Under the pieces are notes generated by a model. It was given only the letters and a program-made list of their open reading frames with translations. It did not search any database and was not told the origin of the DNA. DNA of 64,000 nucleotides from Curvibacter microcysteis (lineage in GTDB: Bacteria > Pseudomonadota > Gammaproteobacteria > Burkholderiales > Burkholderiaceae_C), in NCBI RefSeq assembly GCF_028649435.1, contig NZ_JAQSIN010000001.1; one strand, written 5' to 3'. Position numbers and translations under genes: made by a program. This document shows, piece after piece, positions 53,453 through 62,194 of the stretch. Numbering within the stretch: the first letter of the stretch is position 1; each line of letters opens with the position of its first letter.

Positions 53453-53510
53453 GTGCCATGGGCGAGACCTTCAAATTGATATTTGACGCTTGCATGACAT
53501 GAAAAATGAA

Positions 53511-53528
53511 CTGACATATTTCTGTCAT
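53511..53528 (+). promoter_or_regulatory. Pho box upstream of ppk
   Basis: CTGACAT (53511-53517), spacer ATTT, CTGTCAT (53522-53528): two direct heptamers with the 4-base AT spacer of the PhoB box, differing from the E. coli consensus at one base. An AT-rich tract with TTAAAC at 53539 and TTAATAAT near 53549 follows, suitable for a -10. It lies about 130 bases before the ppk start. Confidence 0.8.
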
Positions 53529-53658
53529 CAAATTTTCATTAAACATGTTAATAATGAAGAGAACTTGAGGCTGTGCTTGGTGCGGCCTGACGCGTGTTTT
53601 TTCATTGGGGGTTGGTCGGCTGCACCTCGCAGACGCTGACCCCGTCCGAGGTCCTGGT

Positions 53659-55770
53659 TTGCTGATTCCCCATTCCCCTTCCAAGTCCGATTCCTCACCT
53701 GAGGGGCCGGAGGCCCAGGTCAGTTTGCTGGACCGGGATCACAGCATTCTGGCTTTCAACGACCGCGTGCTGGACTGGGCGCGCCGCGACGATGTGCCGC
53801 TGTTGGAGCGGCTGCGCTTTTTGTGCATCGTGTCCTCGAACCTGGACGAATTCTTTGAGGTGCGGGCCGCGCCGCATTTGATTGCGCTGCAGCTGCGTGA
53901 CCCCAAAGGCACCTACAGCCACAACTCCTTTGAAGCCCTGGCAGAGCGCGCCCACCAGTTGGTGGAGCAGCAGTACGCCCTCTACAACGACCAGTTGATT
54001 CCGGCCTTTGCGCGCCGGGGAATCCGCATCCTGTCGCATGGCGAGCGCAATTCCGCCCAGCGGCGCTGGGTGTCGGACTACTTTCAGCGCGAGGTGCGGC
54101 CGCTCCTGGTCCCTGTGGGTCTGGACCCGGCCCACCCCTTCCCCCAGGTGGCCAACAAGTCCTTGAACTTCATCGTGCGCTTGCAAGGCAGTGACGCCTT
54201 CGGACGTGACAACGAGGTGGCCATCGTCAAGGTGCCGCGCGTGTTGCCCCGCATCATCCGCATGCCGTCCAAGGTGGTGGGCAAGGGCTCGAGTTTTGTC
54301 AGCTTGTCCAGCGTCATCCGGTCGCATTTGAGCGACCTGTTTCCAGGCCGACAGGTGACGGAGTTCTCCCAGTTCCGTGTCACGCGCCACTCCGATCTGG
54401 CCTTTGATGAAGAAGACGTGCGCGACCTGCGCGCAGCGCTGCGTCAGGGCCTGGAGCACCGCAACTACGGCCAGGCTGTGCGCCTGGAGGTGTCTGCGGG
54501 TTGTTCGGGCTTCTTGTCTGACTTTTTGCTCTCGCAGTTCAACCTGCCTGCGGGCGGCTTGTACCGTGTGCATGGTCCGGTGAATCTGGTACGTCTGACC
54601 CAGTTGGTCGACTTGGTCGCTGACCCTGCGCTGTTGTTCCCCCCCTGGAAGGCGGCGCTGCCGCGCCAACTGCAGCAGGGCACCTCGATCTTCCAGCAGG
54701 TGGCGCAGCGCGATGTGTTGATCCATCAGCCCTTCGAGAGCTTTGATGGTGTGCTGGGCTTTTTGCGCGAGGCGGTCAACGACCCCCAAGTGCTGGCCAT
54801 CAAGCAAACCATTTACCGCACGGGTGCGGATTCCGAGTTGATGGAATTGCTGCGCGAGGGGGTGCGTCGGGGCAAAGAGGTCACCGCCGTGGTGGAGTTG
54901 AAGGCCCGCTTCGACGAAGAGGCCAACATCAACTGGGCGGAAGCCCTGGAGTCGATTGGCGCCCAGGTGGTTTACGGTGTGGTGGGTTTGAAAACCCACG
55001 CCAAGATGCTGCTGGTGACGCGCCGTGAAGGGCGCCAGTTGCGCCGCTATGGCCACCTGTCCACCGGCAACTACAACCCCCGCACAGCGCGCTTGTACAC
55101 CGACCTCAGCTACCTCACGGCGCAGCCCGAGTTGACGGCCGAAATGGATGCGGTGTTCTCACACCTGGCCAGCCAAAACCGGCTGCCGCGCCTCAAGCAC
55201 CTGTGGATGGCTCCGTTTTACCTGCATCAGCGCACGCTGGATGCCATTGAAGAGGTCGGCCTGGCCGCGCAGCGTGGCGAGGGTGGGCGCATCGTGGCCA
55301 AGATGAACGCGCTGACCGACGAGCCACTGATCCGCGCCCTGATCCGTGCGGGGCAACGGGGGGCCAGCATCGACCTCATCATCCGTGGCGCCTGCATGTT
55401 GCCTGCAGGGGTGCCGGGGCAGACGCACAACATCCGAGTGCGCTCGATCATCGGGCGCTTCCTGGAGCACTCGCGCGTCTTCTACTACCGCGCAGGTCAG
55501 CAAGAGCACCTTTACCTGTCCAGCGCTGACTGGATGAACCGCAACATGCTGCGTCGGGTCGAAGTGGCCTGGCCAGTCACCGACCCCGAGCTGCGTCAAC
55601 GCATCATTGATGAATGCCTGGTGGGCTACCTGCATGACGACCGCGATGCCTGGGCGTTGACGCCTCAAGGCAGCTACGAGCGTGTGCCACGCCAGGGCGC
55701 CAAGGCACATGGCGTGCAGCAGGCCCTGATGGACCGCTACGGCAGCGATGCTCGGCCCAAGAAAAACTGA
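53659..55770 (+). CDS. ppk1: Polyphosphate kinase 1
   Basis: Makes polyphosphate from ATP reversibly; a peripheral membrane enzyme. The start is TTG at 53659 with GAGG at 53648-53651, giving 703 residues; a TTG at 53605 would add 18. Domains: N-terminal helical domain (about 25-130: NFNxRVLxEA is here AFNDRVLDWA, then FLCIVSSNLDEFFEVR), head domain (about 130-325), and two phospholipase-D-like C-terminal domains. The autophosphorylated His is His447 in VGLKTHAKMLLV; a second conserved His is His604 in FLEHSRVFYY. The Arg/Asn-rich LSTGNYNPRTARLYTDL lies near 474-490. Preceded by a Pho box and followed by sixA after 17 bases. Confidence 0.95.
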   Translation: MLIPHSPSKSDSSPEGPEAQVSLLDRDHSILAFNDRVLDWARRDDVPLLERLRFLCIVSSNLDEFFEVRAAPHLIALQLRDPKGTYSHNSFEALAERAHQLVEQQYALYNDQLIPAFARRGIRILSHGERNSAQRRWVSDYFQREVRPLLVPVGLDPAHPFPQVANKSLNFIVRLQGSDAFGRDNEVAIVKVPRVLPRIIRMPSKVVGKGSSFVSLSSVIRSHLSDLFPGRQVTEFSQFRVTRHSDLAFDEEDVRDLRAALRQGLEHRNYGQAVRLEVSAGCSGFLSDFLLSQFNLPAGGLYRVHGPVNLVRLTQLVDLVADPALLFPPWKAALPRQLQQGTSIFQQVAQRDVLIHQPFESFDGVLGFLREAVNDPQVLAIKQTIYRTGADSELMELLREGVRRGKEVTAVVELKARFDEEANINWAEALESIGAQVVYGVVGLKTHAKMLLVTRREGRQLRRYGHLSTGNYNPRTARLYTDLSYLTAQPELTAEMDAVFSHLASQNRLPRLKHLWMAPFYLHQRTLDAIEEVGLAAQRGEGGRIVAKMNALTDEPLIRALIRAGQRGASIDLIIRGACMLPAGVPGQTHNIRVRSIIGRFLEHSRVFYYRAGQQEHLYLSSADWMNRNMLRRVEVAWPVTDPELRQRIIDECLVGYLHDDRDAWALTPQGSYERVPRQGAKAHGVQQALMDRYGSDARPKKN

Positions 55771-55787
55771 CTTCCAGGAGAGGGCGC

Positions 55788-56249
55788 ATGGATCTGATTT
55801 TGTGGCGACATGCCGAAGCCGTTGAGGGCGAGGAGGCCATGGAGGACCTGGCCCGAGGCTTGACCCCAAAAGGTGAAAAGCAGGCCATGCGCATGGCCGG
55901 CTGGTTGGATCGGCAACTGCCCGAGGGCTTGCGCGTGTTGTGCAGCCCGGCGCGGCGCACCGAGCAGACTGCGATTGCCCTGGGGCGCAAGTACAAGTTG
56001 CGCGCTGAGCTGTTGCCTGGCGGCAGTCCCGAGGACTTGCTGGGTCTGGCCCAATGGCCACGCCAACGAGGTGCCGTGTTGGTGGTGGGGCATCAGCCCA
56101 TGCTGGGTCAGACCATCTCGCAATTGCTGGGCTTGGCGGAAGCTGAATGTGCGGTGCGCAAGGGGGCTGTCTGGTGGCTGCGCTACCGCGAGCGTCTCGG
56201 CGTGCCGCAGACAGTGGTGGTGACGGTGCAAACGCCCGATCTGCTCTGA
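55788..56249 (+). CDS. sixA: Phosphohistidine phosphatase SixA
   Basis: Small histidine-phosphatase-superfamily enzyme that removes phosphate from phosphohistidine; in E. coli it acts on ArcB and the nitrogen PTS protein NPr. The 153 residues start MDLILWRHAEAVEGEE, with the catalytic Arg-His at about residues 7-8. The second Arg/His region is SPARRTEQTAIAL near 49-61, and VLVVGHQPMLGQTISQLLG (about 99-117) carries the second catalytic His of the superfamily. It follows ppk on the same strand, so both are probably Pho-regulated. It ends at a strong hairpin. Confidence 0.9.
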   Translation: MDLILWRHAEAVEGEEAMEDLARGLTPKGEKQAMRMAGWLDRQLPEGLRVLCSPARRTEQTAIALGRKYKLRAELLPGGSPEDLLGLAQWPRQRGAVLVVGHQPMLGQTISQLLGLAEAECAVRKGAVWWLRYRERLGVPQTVVVTVQTPDLL

Positions 56250-56270
56250 GCGCCAAACGCCAAGGCCAAG

Positions 56271-56312
56271 AAAACGCCCCACACAGCGGCAGCCGTGCGG
56301 GGCGTTTTCTTG
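56271..56312. terminator. Bidirectional terminator between sixA and the RHH protein gene
   Basis: AAAACGCCCCACAC (56271-56284) and GTGCGGGGCGTTTT (56295-56308) form a 14-pair stem with one mismatch. A-rich and T-rich flanks allow termination in both directions, for sixA and for the convergent gene. Confidence 0.8.
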
Positions 56313-56384
56313 ATGGGATGTGCCCAGTTGGTGGCCCGGGATGGGGCTCGGGCGGCGGCGCTTCCGAGGGGCGCCGCCAGGTTC

Positions 56385-57113
56385 TTAAGCCTTGTTTTTG
56401 CGCGCTGCGGCCTTGGGGGCTGCCGCGACGTTGTCTTGTTTGGGGCGGCCGGTCTTGATCGATGGGACGGCTTGCAGGGCCTTGAGCAGGGCTTCAGAGC
56501 TCAGGCCAGCCAGCAGGCGGACGCCGGCACGCAAGAGTTCGCTCTTCTTGGCCGAGTGACCCAGCTTTTGCGCGCTTTGCTTGAGTTCGCCCAGCACGTC
56601 AAATTCGTCCTTGGGGATGGTGAAGCTGTCACGTACCAGCTTGGCCTTCTTGGGTTTGGTGTCCACTTCGACCGCCTTCTTGGTTTTCTCGGGCTTGCTG
56701 ACCTTGGCAGGCTTGGCCTTCTTGGCTGCCTCGGCCTTGGCTTGCACGGGCGACGGTGCGGCAACGGTTTTGGTCACTGCTGGGCTGGGCTTGGCCGCCG
56801 GCTTGGGCGTCACTGCTTTGGCGGGGGCGGCCTTGGGGGCCGGCGCCTTGGTGGGGGCCACGGCTGCTTTTTTGACTGCCGCAGCCTTCACTGGGGCGGG
56901 GGCTGCTTTCTTGGGGCTGGCGGGGGCGGCAGCCTTGCTGGCGGTGGCGGGTGCAGCAGGCGCCTTGCGCACGGCCTTGTTGGCCGAAGGGGCCGCAGCG
57001 GCGGGGCTGGCCACGGCGGGGGCCGGGGTGCTGGCTGCAGGGGCCGCGGCGGCCGGTGCGGTGGCCTTGGCGGCGGTGGTGGAGACGTCCTGGGTGCTGG
57101 CGCTGGTGTTCAT
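56385..57113 (-). CDS. Histone H1-like Ala/Lys/Pro-rich protein with C-terminal ribbon-helix-helix-like domain
   Basis: A 242-residue basic protein in two parts. Residues about 12-150 are low-complexity Ala/Lys/Pro (repeats such as AAPAK and KAAAP), like AlgP, the PhaF tail and histone H1-type bacterial proteins that coat DNA. Residues about 165-230 (AKLVRDSFTIPKDEFDVLGELKQSAQKLGHSAKKSELLRAGVRLLAGLSSEALLKAL, given in part) read like an RHH fold: a short polar beta strand, then two helices with SELLRAG at the usual spot. The family function is not established. The repeat-rich half may look like a phasin tail, but no phasin domain is seen. A perfect inverted repeat lies just before the ATG. Confidence 0.7.
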   Translation of the reverse strand: MNTSASTQDVSTTAAKATAPAAAAPAASTPAPAVASPAAAAPSANKAVRKAPAAPATASKAAAPASPKKAAPAPVKAAAVKKAAVAPTKAPAPKAAPAKAVTPKPAAKPSPAVTKTVAAPSPVQAKAEAAKKAKPAKVSKPEKTKKAVEVDTKPKKAKLVRDSFTIPKDEFDVLGELKQSAQKLGHSAKKSELLRAGVRLLAGLSSEALLKALQAVPSIKTGRPKQDNVAAAPKAAARKNKA

Positions 57114-57129
57114 GTCGAGCGAAAAAATT

Positions 57130-57156
57130 AAACGGTATAAACAGTATATACCGTTT
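57130..57156. promoter_or_regulatory. Operator-like inverted repeat upstream of the RHH protein gene
   Basis: AAACGGTATA (57130-57139), seven bases AACAGTA, TATACCGTTT (57147-57156): a perfect 10-bp inverted repeat ending 16 bases from the ATG at 57113. TATACT on the minus strand lies within it and could be the -10. It is therefore well placed for autorepression. Confidence 0.65.
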
Positions 57157-57187
57157 TATTTTCTTCGATCAGTACGGTGTCGAACAT

Positions 57188-57220
57188 GAAAAAGCCCCGG
57201 TGCCGAGAGGGCAGCGGGGC
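57188..57220 (-). terminator. Intrinsic terminator after ppx (minus strand)
   Basis: GCCCCGGTGCC (57194-57204) and GGCAGCGGGGC (57210-57220), ten of eleven pairs. On the minus strand the hairpin is followed by TTTTT, about 48 bases after the ppx stop. Confidence 0.75.
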
Positions 57221-57267
57221 AGAGGCGTGGTGTGTTCACGCCAGCTTTGACGCCATGGGGCGGGGCC

Positions 57268-58746
57268 TCAGCGTTGCTGGAACAGCAAACTCCACGGCGT
57301 CTTTTGCCATGCCAATGCTTCTTCACGCATCAGATGGGCCGACTGGGGAAACTGCTGGCACCAGGCGGCGCTGGCGCTGAGGCTGAATTGCGCCCCTGTT
57401 TGGCTGAGCTTGAGTGAGGCCAGATCGGGGCTGCGGCGCGCGTGGCACAAGGCCACGGCCAAGCGCAGGCACAGCAGTTGGCGCACGAAGTCTTCGTCGC
57501 CCAGATCGGCTTCCAGTTTACGAACCTTGCCTCGGTGGCCCAGGATCAGCTGGCCCAGGCGGTGCAGCTCGGGCAGGGAGAAGCCCGGTGCGTCCGTGTT
57601 GTCCAGGATGTAGGCGCCGTGGCGGTGGTAGTCACTGTGGGCGATCTGCTGGCCAATTTCATGCAGTTGAGCGGCCCAGCCCAGCTTGCGCTCGGCCCGT
57701 TCTTCCACCGGGTCCTCGATTTGCTGGTACAGCGTCAGGGCGGCTTCGCGCACGCGCTCTGCTTGGGCGGCATCCACCTGAAAGCGCTCGCTCAGGGCCA
57801 GCACGGTGCTGGCGCGCAGGTCGGTGTGGGCTTGCTCGCGGTCCAGCAGGTCGTACAGCACGCCTTGGCGCAGCGCCCCTTGGGCGACCTGCATTTCGTC
57901 AATGCCCAGCAGGTCAAAAATGGCGGTCAGCACACTGACCCCGCCACCAATCACGGCACGGCGTTCATCTTTCAGGCCTTCCATGCGCACCCGGTCTGCA
58001 CTTTGGGCGCGCAACAGCCGCTCCTGCAACCAGCCCAGTGCGCTGCGGCTGATCCGCCCGGCGGGCTCACCGGCCGCGGCCAGTACATCGGCCACCGCGC
58101 CCACCGTGCCGGAGGAGCCGTAGGCCACATCCCAGCTGTCACGGCGGTAACTGTCCAGGGCTTCATCCAGCACCGCCTTGGCGGCGATCTCAGCCGTCAT
58201 GAACGCTTGCTGGGTGAACTGGCCTTGGGGGAAGTACTTCATGGACCAGGCCACGCTGCCCACCCGGTAGGAGGCCACCACGTTGGCGTGGTATTGCTGG
58301 CCCAGGATCAGTTCGGTCGAGCGCCCGCCGATGTCCACCACCAGGCGACGCTCGTCGGATTGCGGCAACAAGCGGGCCACGCCCTGGTAAATCAAGCGGG
58401 CTTCTTCGGGCCCGGAGATCACATCGATCGGAAAGCCCAGGATGTCATTGGCGCGTTTGATGAAGTCGTCGCGGTTGCGCGCTTCGCGCAGGGTCTGGGT
58501 GGCCACGGCGCGCACCTGGGTTGCGCTGAAGCCAGCCAGGCGCTCGGCAAAACGGGCCAGGCAGTCCCAGCCGCGTTGCATGGCTTCGGGGGTCAGGCGG
58601 CGTTCCTCGTCCAGGCCGCTGCCTTGGCGCACGGTTTCCTTGAGGTATTCGCTGCGTTGGATCTGGCCATGCACCAAGCGTCCGATTTCCAGTCTGAAGC
58701 TGTTCGACCCGAGGTCGACAGCGGCAATGAGTGTTCCGTTTTGCAT
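57268..58746 (-). CDS. ppx: Exopolyphosphatase Ppx/GppA family
   Basis: Releases phosphate from the ends of polyphosphate, opposing Ppk. The actin-like ATPase-fold protein starts MQNGTLIAAVDLGSNSFRLEIG (ATG 58746, 492 residues); an ATG at 58836 would add 30 Arg-rich residues, and neither start has a clear Shine-Dalgarno. Motifs: VDLGSNSFRLE (about 10-20), ATQTLREARNRDDF near 95-108, LLPQSDERRLVVDIGGRSTELILG (about 139-162), YGSSGTVGAV near 217-226 and GGGVSVLTAIFDLLG near 277-291. A HD-type C-terminal domain follows (LHEIGQQI). Divergent from pstS over a region with Pho-like boxes. Confidence 0.93.
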   Translation of the reverse strand: MQNGTLIAAVDLGSNSFRLEIGRLVHGQIQRSEYLKETVRQGSGLDEERRLTPEAMQRGWDCLARFAERLAGFSATQVRAVATQTLREARNRDDFIKRANDILGFPIDVISGPEEARLIYQGVARLLPQSDERRLVVDIGGRSTELILGQQYHANVVASYRVGSVAWSMKYFPQGQFTQQAFMTAEIAAKAVLDEALDSYRRDSWDVAYGSSGTVGAVADVLAAAGEPAGRISRSALGWLQERLLRAQSADRVRMEGLKDERRAVIGGGVSVLTAIFDLLGIDEMQVAQGALRQGVLYDLLDREQAHTDLRASTVLALSERFQVDAAQAERVREAALTLYQQIEDPVEERAERKLGWAAQLHEIGQQIAHSDYHRHGAYILDNTDAPGFSLPELHRLGQLILGHRGKVRKLEADLGDEDFVRQLLCLRLAVALCHARRSPDLASLKLSQTGAQFSLSASAAWCQQFPQSAHLMREEALAWQKTPWSLLFQQR

Positions 58747-58890
58747 GTAGGGGGCGACGTTTTCGGACCTGACCAGTGCTCCGGAAGACGGCGTGCGGGC
58801 TGGGCGCTCGGGGCGCGATCTCAGCAGGGCAGTCATGGGATGGCAGGCTTTCAAGAAGGAGGGCAATGGGGTGCTGACGCGAGCGAACCG

Positions 58891-58921
58891 TGTCAACCCC
58901 GGGTGACATCCGGGGTTGACA
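58891..58921. repeat. Perfect 12-bp inverted repeat upstream of ppx
   Basis: TGTCAACCCCGG (58891-58902), seven bases GTGACAT, CCGGGGTTGACA (58910-58921). It lies 145 bases upstream of the ppx ATG in the 446-base gap before pstS. The gap also holds the two Pho-like boxes and a small CTGT/ACAG repeat near 59080-59092. Otherwise nothing is recognisable. Confidence 0.6.
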
Positions 58922-59054
58922 CCCGGGTGGGGTGGGGCGCGCTGGCGCAAGCAGGAGCAGGATCACTGCGATGCTGCAATTGTCCCAGTTGTATCGATTT
59001 GCATGGACACGCACTGCCATTTTTTTGACGCTGCAATGACTTTAGGCTCGGTTT

Positions 59055-59072
59055 GTGACATTCCCGTGACGC
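59055..59072 (-). promoter_or_regulatory. Pho-box-like site facing ppx
   Basis: Read on the minus strand: GCGTCAC, spacer GGGA, ATGTCAC. The GTCAC cores are 11 bases apart as required for PhoB. It matches the consensus at 4 and 5 of 7 positions. It lies about 310 bases from the ppx ATG, so control of ppx is possible rather than certain. Confidence 0.4.
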
Positions 59073-59122
59073 TTGGAGGCTGTTTATGACAGCAAAAGCC
59101 GGTGTTTCCAGGGGGATTTGGC

Positions 59123-59140
59123 TTGTCATGCAATCGTCAC
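59123..59140 (+). promoter_or_regulatory. Pho box upstream of pstS
   Basis: TTGTCAT (59123-59129), spacer GCAA, TCGTCAC (59134-59140): two heptamers, four-base spacer, pointing towards pstS. A TATTTA at 59147-59152 is a possible -10, and pstS starts at 59193. Confidence 0.6.
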
Positions 59141-59192
59141 ATTGGGTATTTACAGTCTGCGGCATCCCTTCCAACCTTCAAGGTGACTTTGT

Positions 59193-60236
<1,044 letters not shown>

Positions 60237-60272
60237 GTCGGTACTCACTAGACCCGCTTTCAGGACTCCAAC

Positions 60273-61298
60273 GTGTCCACTACACTGCCGGTCAACCACG
60301 CCTCGCCCTCTTTGGCGGGGCGGGCTCAAAACATGACCACACCTCCTACTCCCCGCCCTCTGCTGTCGGGTGCCGTGGCCGATCGGCTGTTTGGCTGGCT
60401 CGCCAAGGGCGCCGCGCTGCTGACCCTGGGCCTGCTGCTGGGCATCCTGGCCTCCCTCGTCTTTGGCGCCTGGCCTGCCATTGAAAAATACGGTCTCACC
60501 TTCCTCACGCGCAGCGTCTGGGATCCCGTCCAAGGCGACTTTGGCGGTTTGGTGATGATTTATGGCACCTTGGCCACCTCTTTCATCGCCTTGGCGATCG
60601 CTGTGCCGGTCAGCTTTGGCATTGCCTTGTTCCTGACCGAACTCTCGCCCAACTGGCTCAAGCGTCCCCTGGGCACGGCCATCGAACTGCTGGCTGCGGT
60701 GCCCTCCATCGTGTACGGCATGTGGGGCCTCATGGTTTTTGGCCCCATCCTGGCCACCTATGTGCAGCAACCGCTGCAGGCGCTGCTCAAGGGCGTTCCC
60801 GTGCTGGGCGGCTTTGTGTCCGGCCCGCCCGTGGGCATCGGCATTTTGTCGGCCGGCATCATCCTGGCCATCATGATCATTCCCTTCATCGCTTCGGTGA
60901 TGCGCGATGTGTTTGAAGTCACGCCAGCCCTGCTCAAAGAGTCGGCCTATGGCTTGGGTTCGACCACCTGGGAAGTGGTGTGGAAGGTCGTTCTGCCCTA
61001 CACCAAGACCGGTGTGCTGGGCGGCGTCATGCTGGGTCTGGGCCGCGCTCTGGGCGAGACCATGGCCGTGACCTTCGTGATCGGCAACATGAACCAGCTC
61101 AACTCCTTGAGTGTGTTCGAGGCCGCCAACAGCATCACCTCGGCCCTGGCCAACGAGTTTGCCGAAGCGGGTGAAGGCCTGCACCAGGCCTCGCTGATCT
61201 ACCTGGGTCTGGTCCTGTTCTTCATCACCTTTGTGGTGCTGGCCTTGTCCAAGGTCTTGCTGCTTCAACTCAAGAAAAGCGAAGGAGCGCGTTCATGA
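60273..61298 (+). CDS. pstC: Phosphate ABC transporter permease PstC
   Basis: Inner-membrane permease subunit. The GTG at 60273 gives 341 residues; an ATG at 60333 would shorten it to 321 and also keeps the whole membrane domain. Six helices are expected from about residue 43. The conserved EAA-type cytoplasmic loop, which contacts PstB, reads EVTPALLKESAYGLGSTTWEVVWKVVLPYTKTGVLGGVMLGLGRALGETMAVTFVIGN (about 214-272, given in part). LGRALGETMA is typical of PstC. Overlaps pstA by four bases. Confidence 0.96.
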   Translation: MSTTLPVNHASPSLAGRAQNMTTPPTPRPLLSGAVADRLFGWLAKGAALLTLGLLLGILASLVFGAWPAIEKYGLTFLTRSVWDPVQGDFGGLVMIYGTLATSFIALAIAVPVSFGIALFLTELSPNWLKRPLGTAIELLAAVPSIVYGMWGLMVFGPILATYVQQPLQALLKGVPVLGGFVSGPPVGIGILSAGIILAIMIIPFIASVMRDVFEVTPALLKESAYGLGSTTWEVVWKVVLPYTKTGVLGGVMLGLGRALGETMAVTFVIGNMNQLNSLSVFEAANSITSALANEFAEAGEGLHQASLIYLGLVLFFITFVVLALSKVLLLQLKKSEGARS

Positions 61299-62176
61299 GC
61301 ACCTCCGCCCAATTGCTGGCCGCCGCCGAGTTGGCGCATACGCGCCAAGGCCGTTACGCCAGCCGCAAGCGCGTCAACACCATTGCGCTGGCCCTGTCGC
61401 TGGCCGCCATGGCCTTTGGCGTGTTCTGGCTGGTGTGGATTCTCTGGGAAACCATCCGCCTGGGCTTTGGTGGCCTGAGCGTGGCCTTGTTCACGCAAAT
61501 GACCCCACCGCCCAATGAGGTGGGCGGCATCTCGAACGCCATCTTTGGCTCCTTCGTGATGGTTTTGATGGCCACTTTCATCGGCACCCCGATCGGCATC
61601 ATGGCCGGCGTGTACCTGGCCGAGTACGACACCAAGGGTTGGCTGGCTTCGGTCACGCGCTTCGTCAATGACATTCTGTTGTCGGCGCCCAGCATCGTGA
61701 TCGGCTTGTTCGTCTATGCCATCGTGGTCGCTCGCTTCAAGAGCTTCTCGGGCTGGGCCGGCATCATTGCCCTGGCGCTGATCGTGATCCCGGTCGTCAT
61801 TCGCACCACGGAGAACATGCTGACCTTGGTGCCCTCGGCACTGCGTGAAGCTGCGTACGCCTTGGGCACGCCCAAGTGGAAGGTCATCTTGATGATCACC
61901 CTGCGTGCGGCCCAGTCGGGCGTCATCACTGGCGTGCTGCTGGCGGTGGCCCGTATTTCAGGCGAAACGGCGCCGCTGCTGTTCACCGCCCTGAACAACC
62001 AATTCTGGAACTCGGACCTGTCCAAACCCATGGCCAGTTTGCCGGTGACCATTTTCAAATTTGCGATGAGCCCGTACGAAAACTGGCAGCAACTGGCCTG
62101 GGCAGGTGTGTTCCTGATCACCGTGGCGGTGCTGGGGCTCAACATCCTGGCTCGGTTTTTGACCCGCCAGAAGTAA
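61295..62176 (+). CDS. pstA: Phosphate ABC transporter permease PstA
   Basis: Second inner-membrane permease subunit, 293 residues. The ATG overlaps the pstC stop (ATGA), so the two are translationally coupled. After a basic N-terminus (RQGRYASRKRVN) six membrane helices are expected. The cytoplasmic loop is LREAAYALGTPKWKVILMITLRAAQSGVITGVLLAVARISGETAPLLFTA (about 186-235), with the ISGETAPLL end typical of PstA. Confidence 0.96.
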   Translation: MSTSAQLLAAAELAHTRQGRYASRKRVNTIALALSLAAMAFGVFWLVWILWETIRLGFGGLSVALFTQMTPPPNEVGGISNAIFGSFVMVLMATFIGTPIGIMAGVYLAEYDTKGWLASVTRFVNDILLSAPSIVIGLFVYAIVVARFKSFSGWAGIIALALIVIPVVIRTTENMLTLVPSALREAAYALGTPKWKVILMITLRAAQSGVITGVLLAVARISGETAPLLFTALNNQFWNSDLSKPMASLPVTIFKFAMSPYENWQQLAWAGVFLITVAVLGLNILARFLTRQK

Positions 62177-62194
62177 AGGCAAGGACTTAATTCC

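Noticed and set aside
56385..57113. Phasin PhaF
   Set aside because: The Ala-Lys-Pro repeats are similar to the PhaF tail, but no phasin domain is present and the C-terminus is RHH-like.
57130..57156. LexA (SOS) box
   Set aside because: Only one CTGT/ACAG half is present; the symmetric part is AAACGGTATA/TATACCGTTT, which does not fit CTGT-N8-ACAG.
58891..58921. Another Pho box
   Set aside because: TGTCA cores on one strand are 13 rather than 11 bases apart, and the main symmetry is inverted rather than direct.
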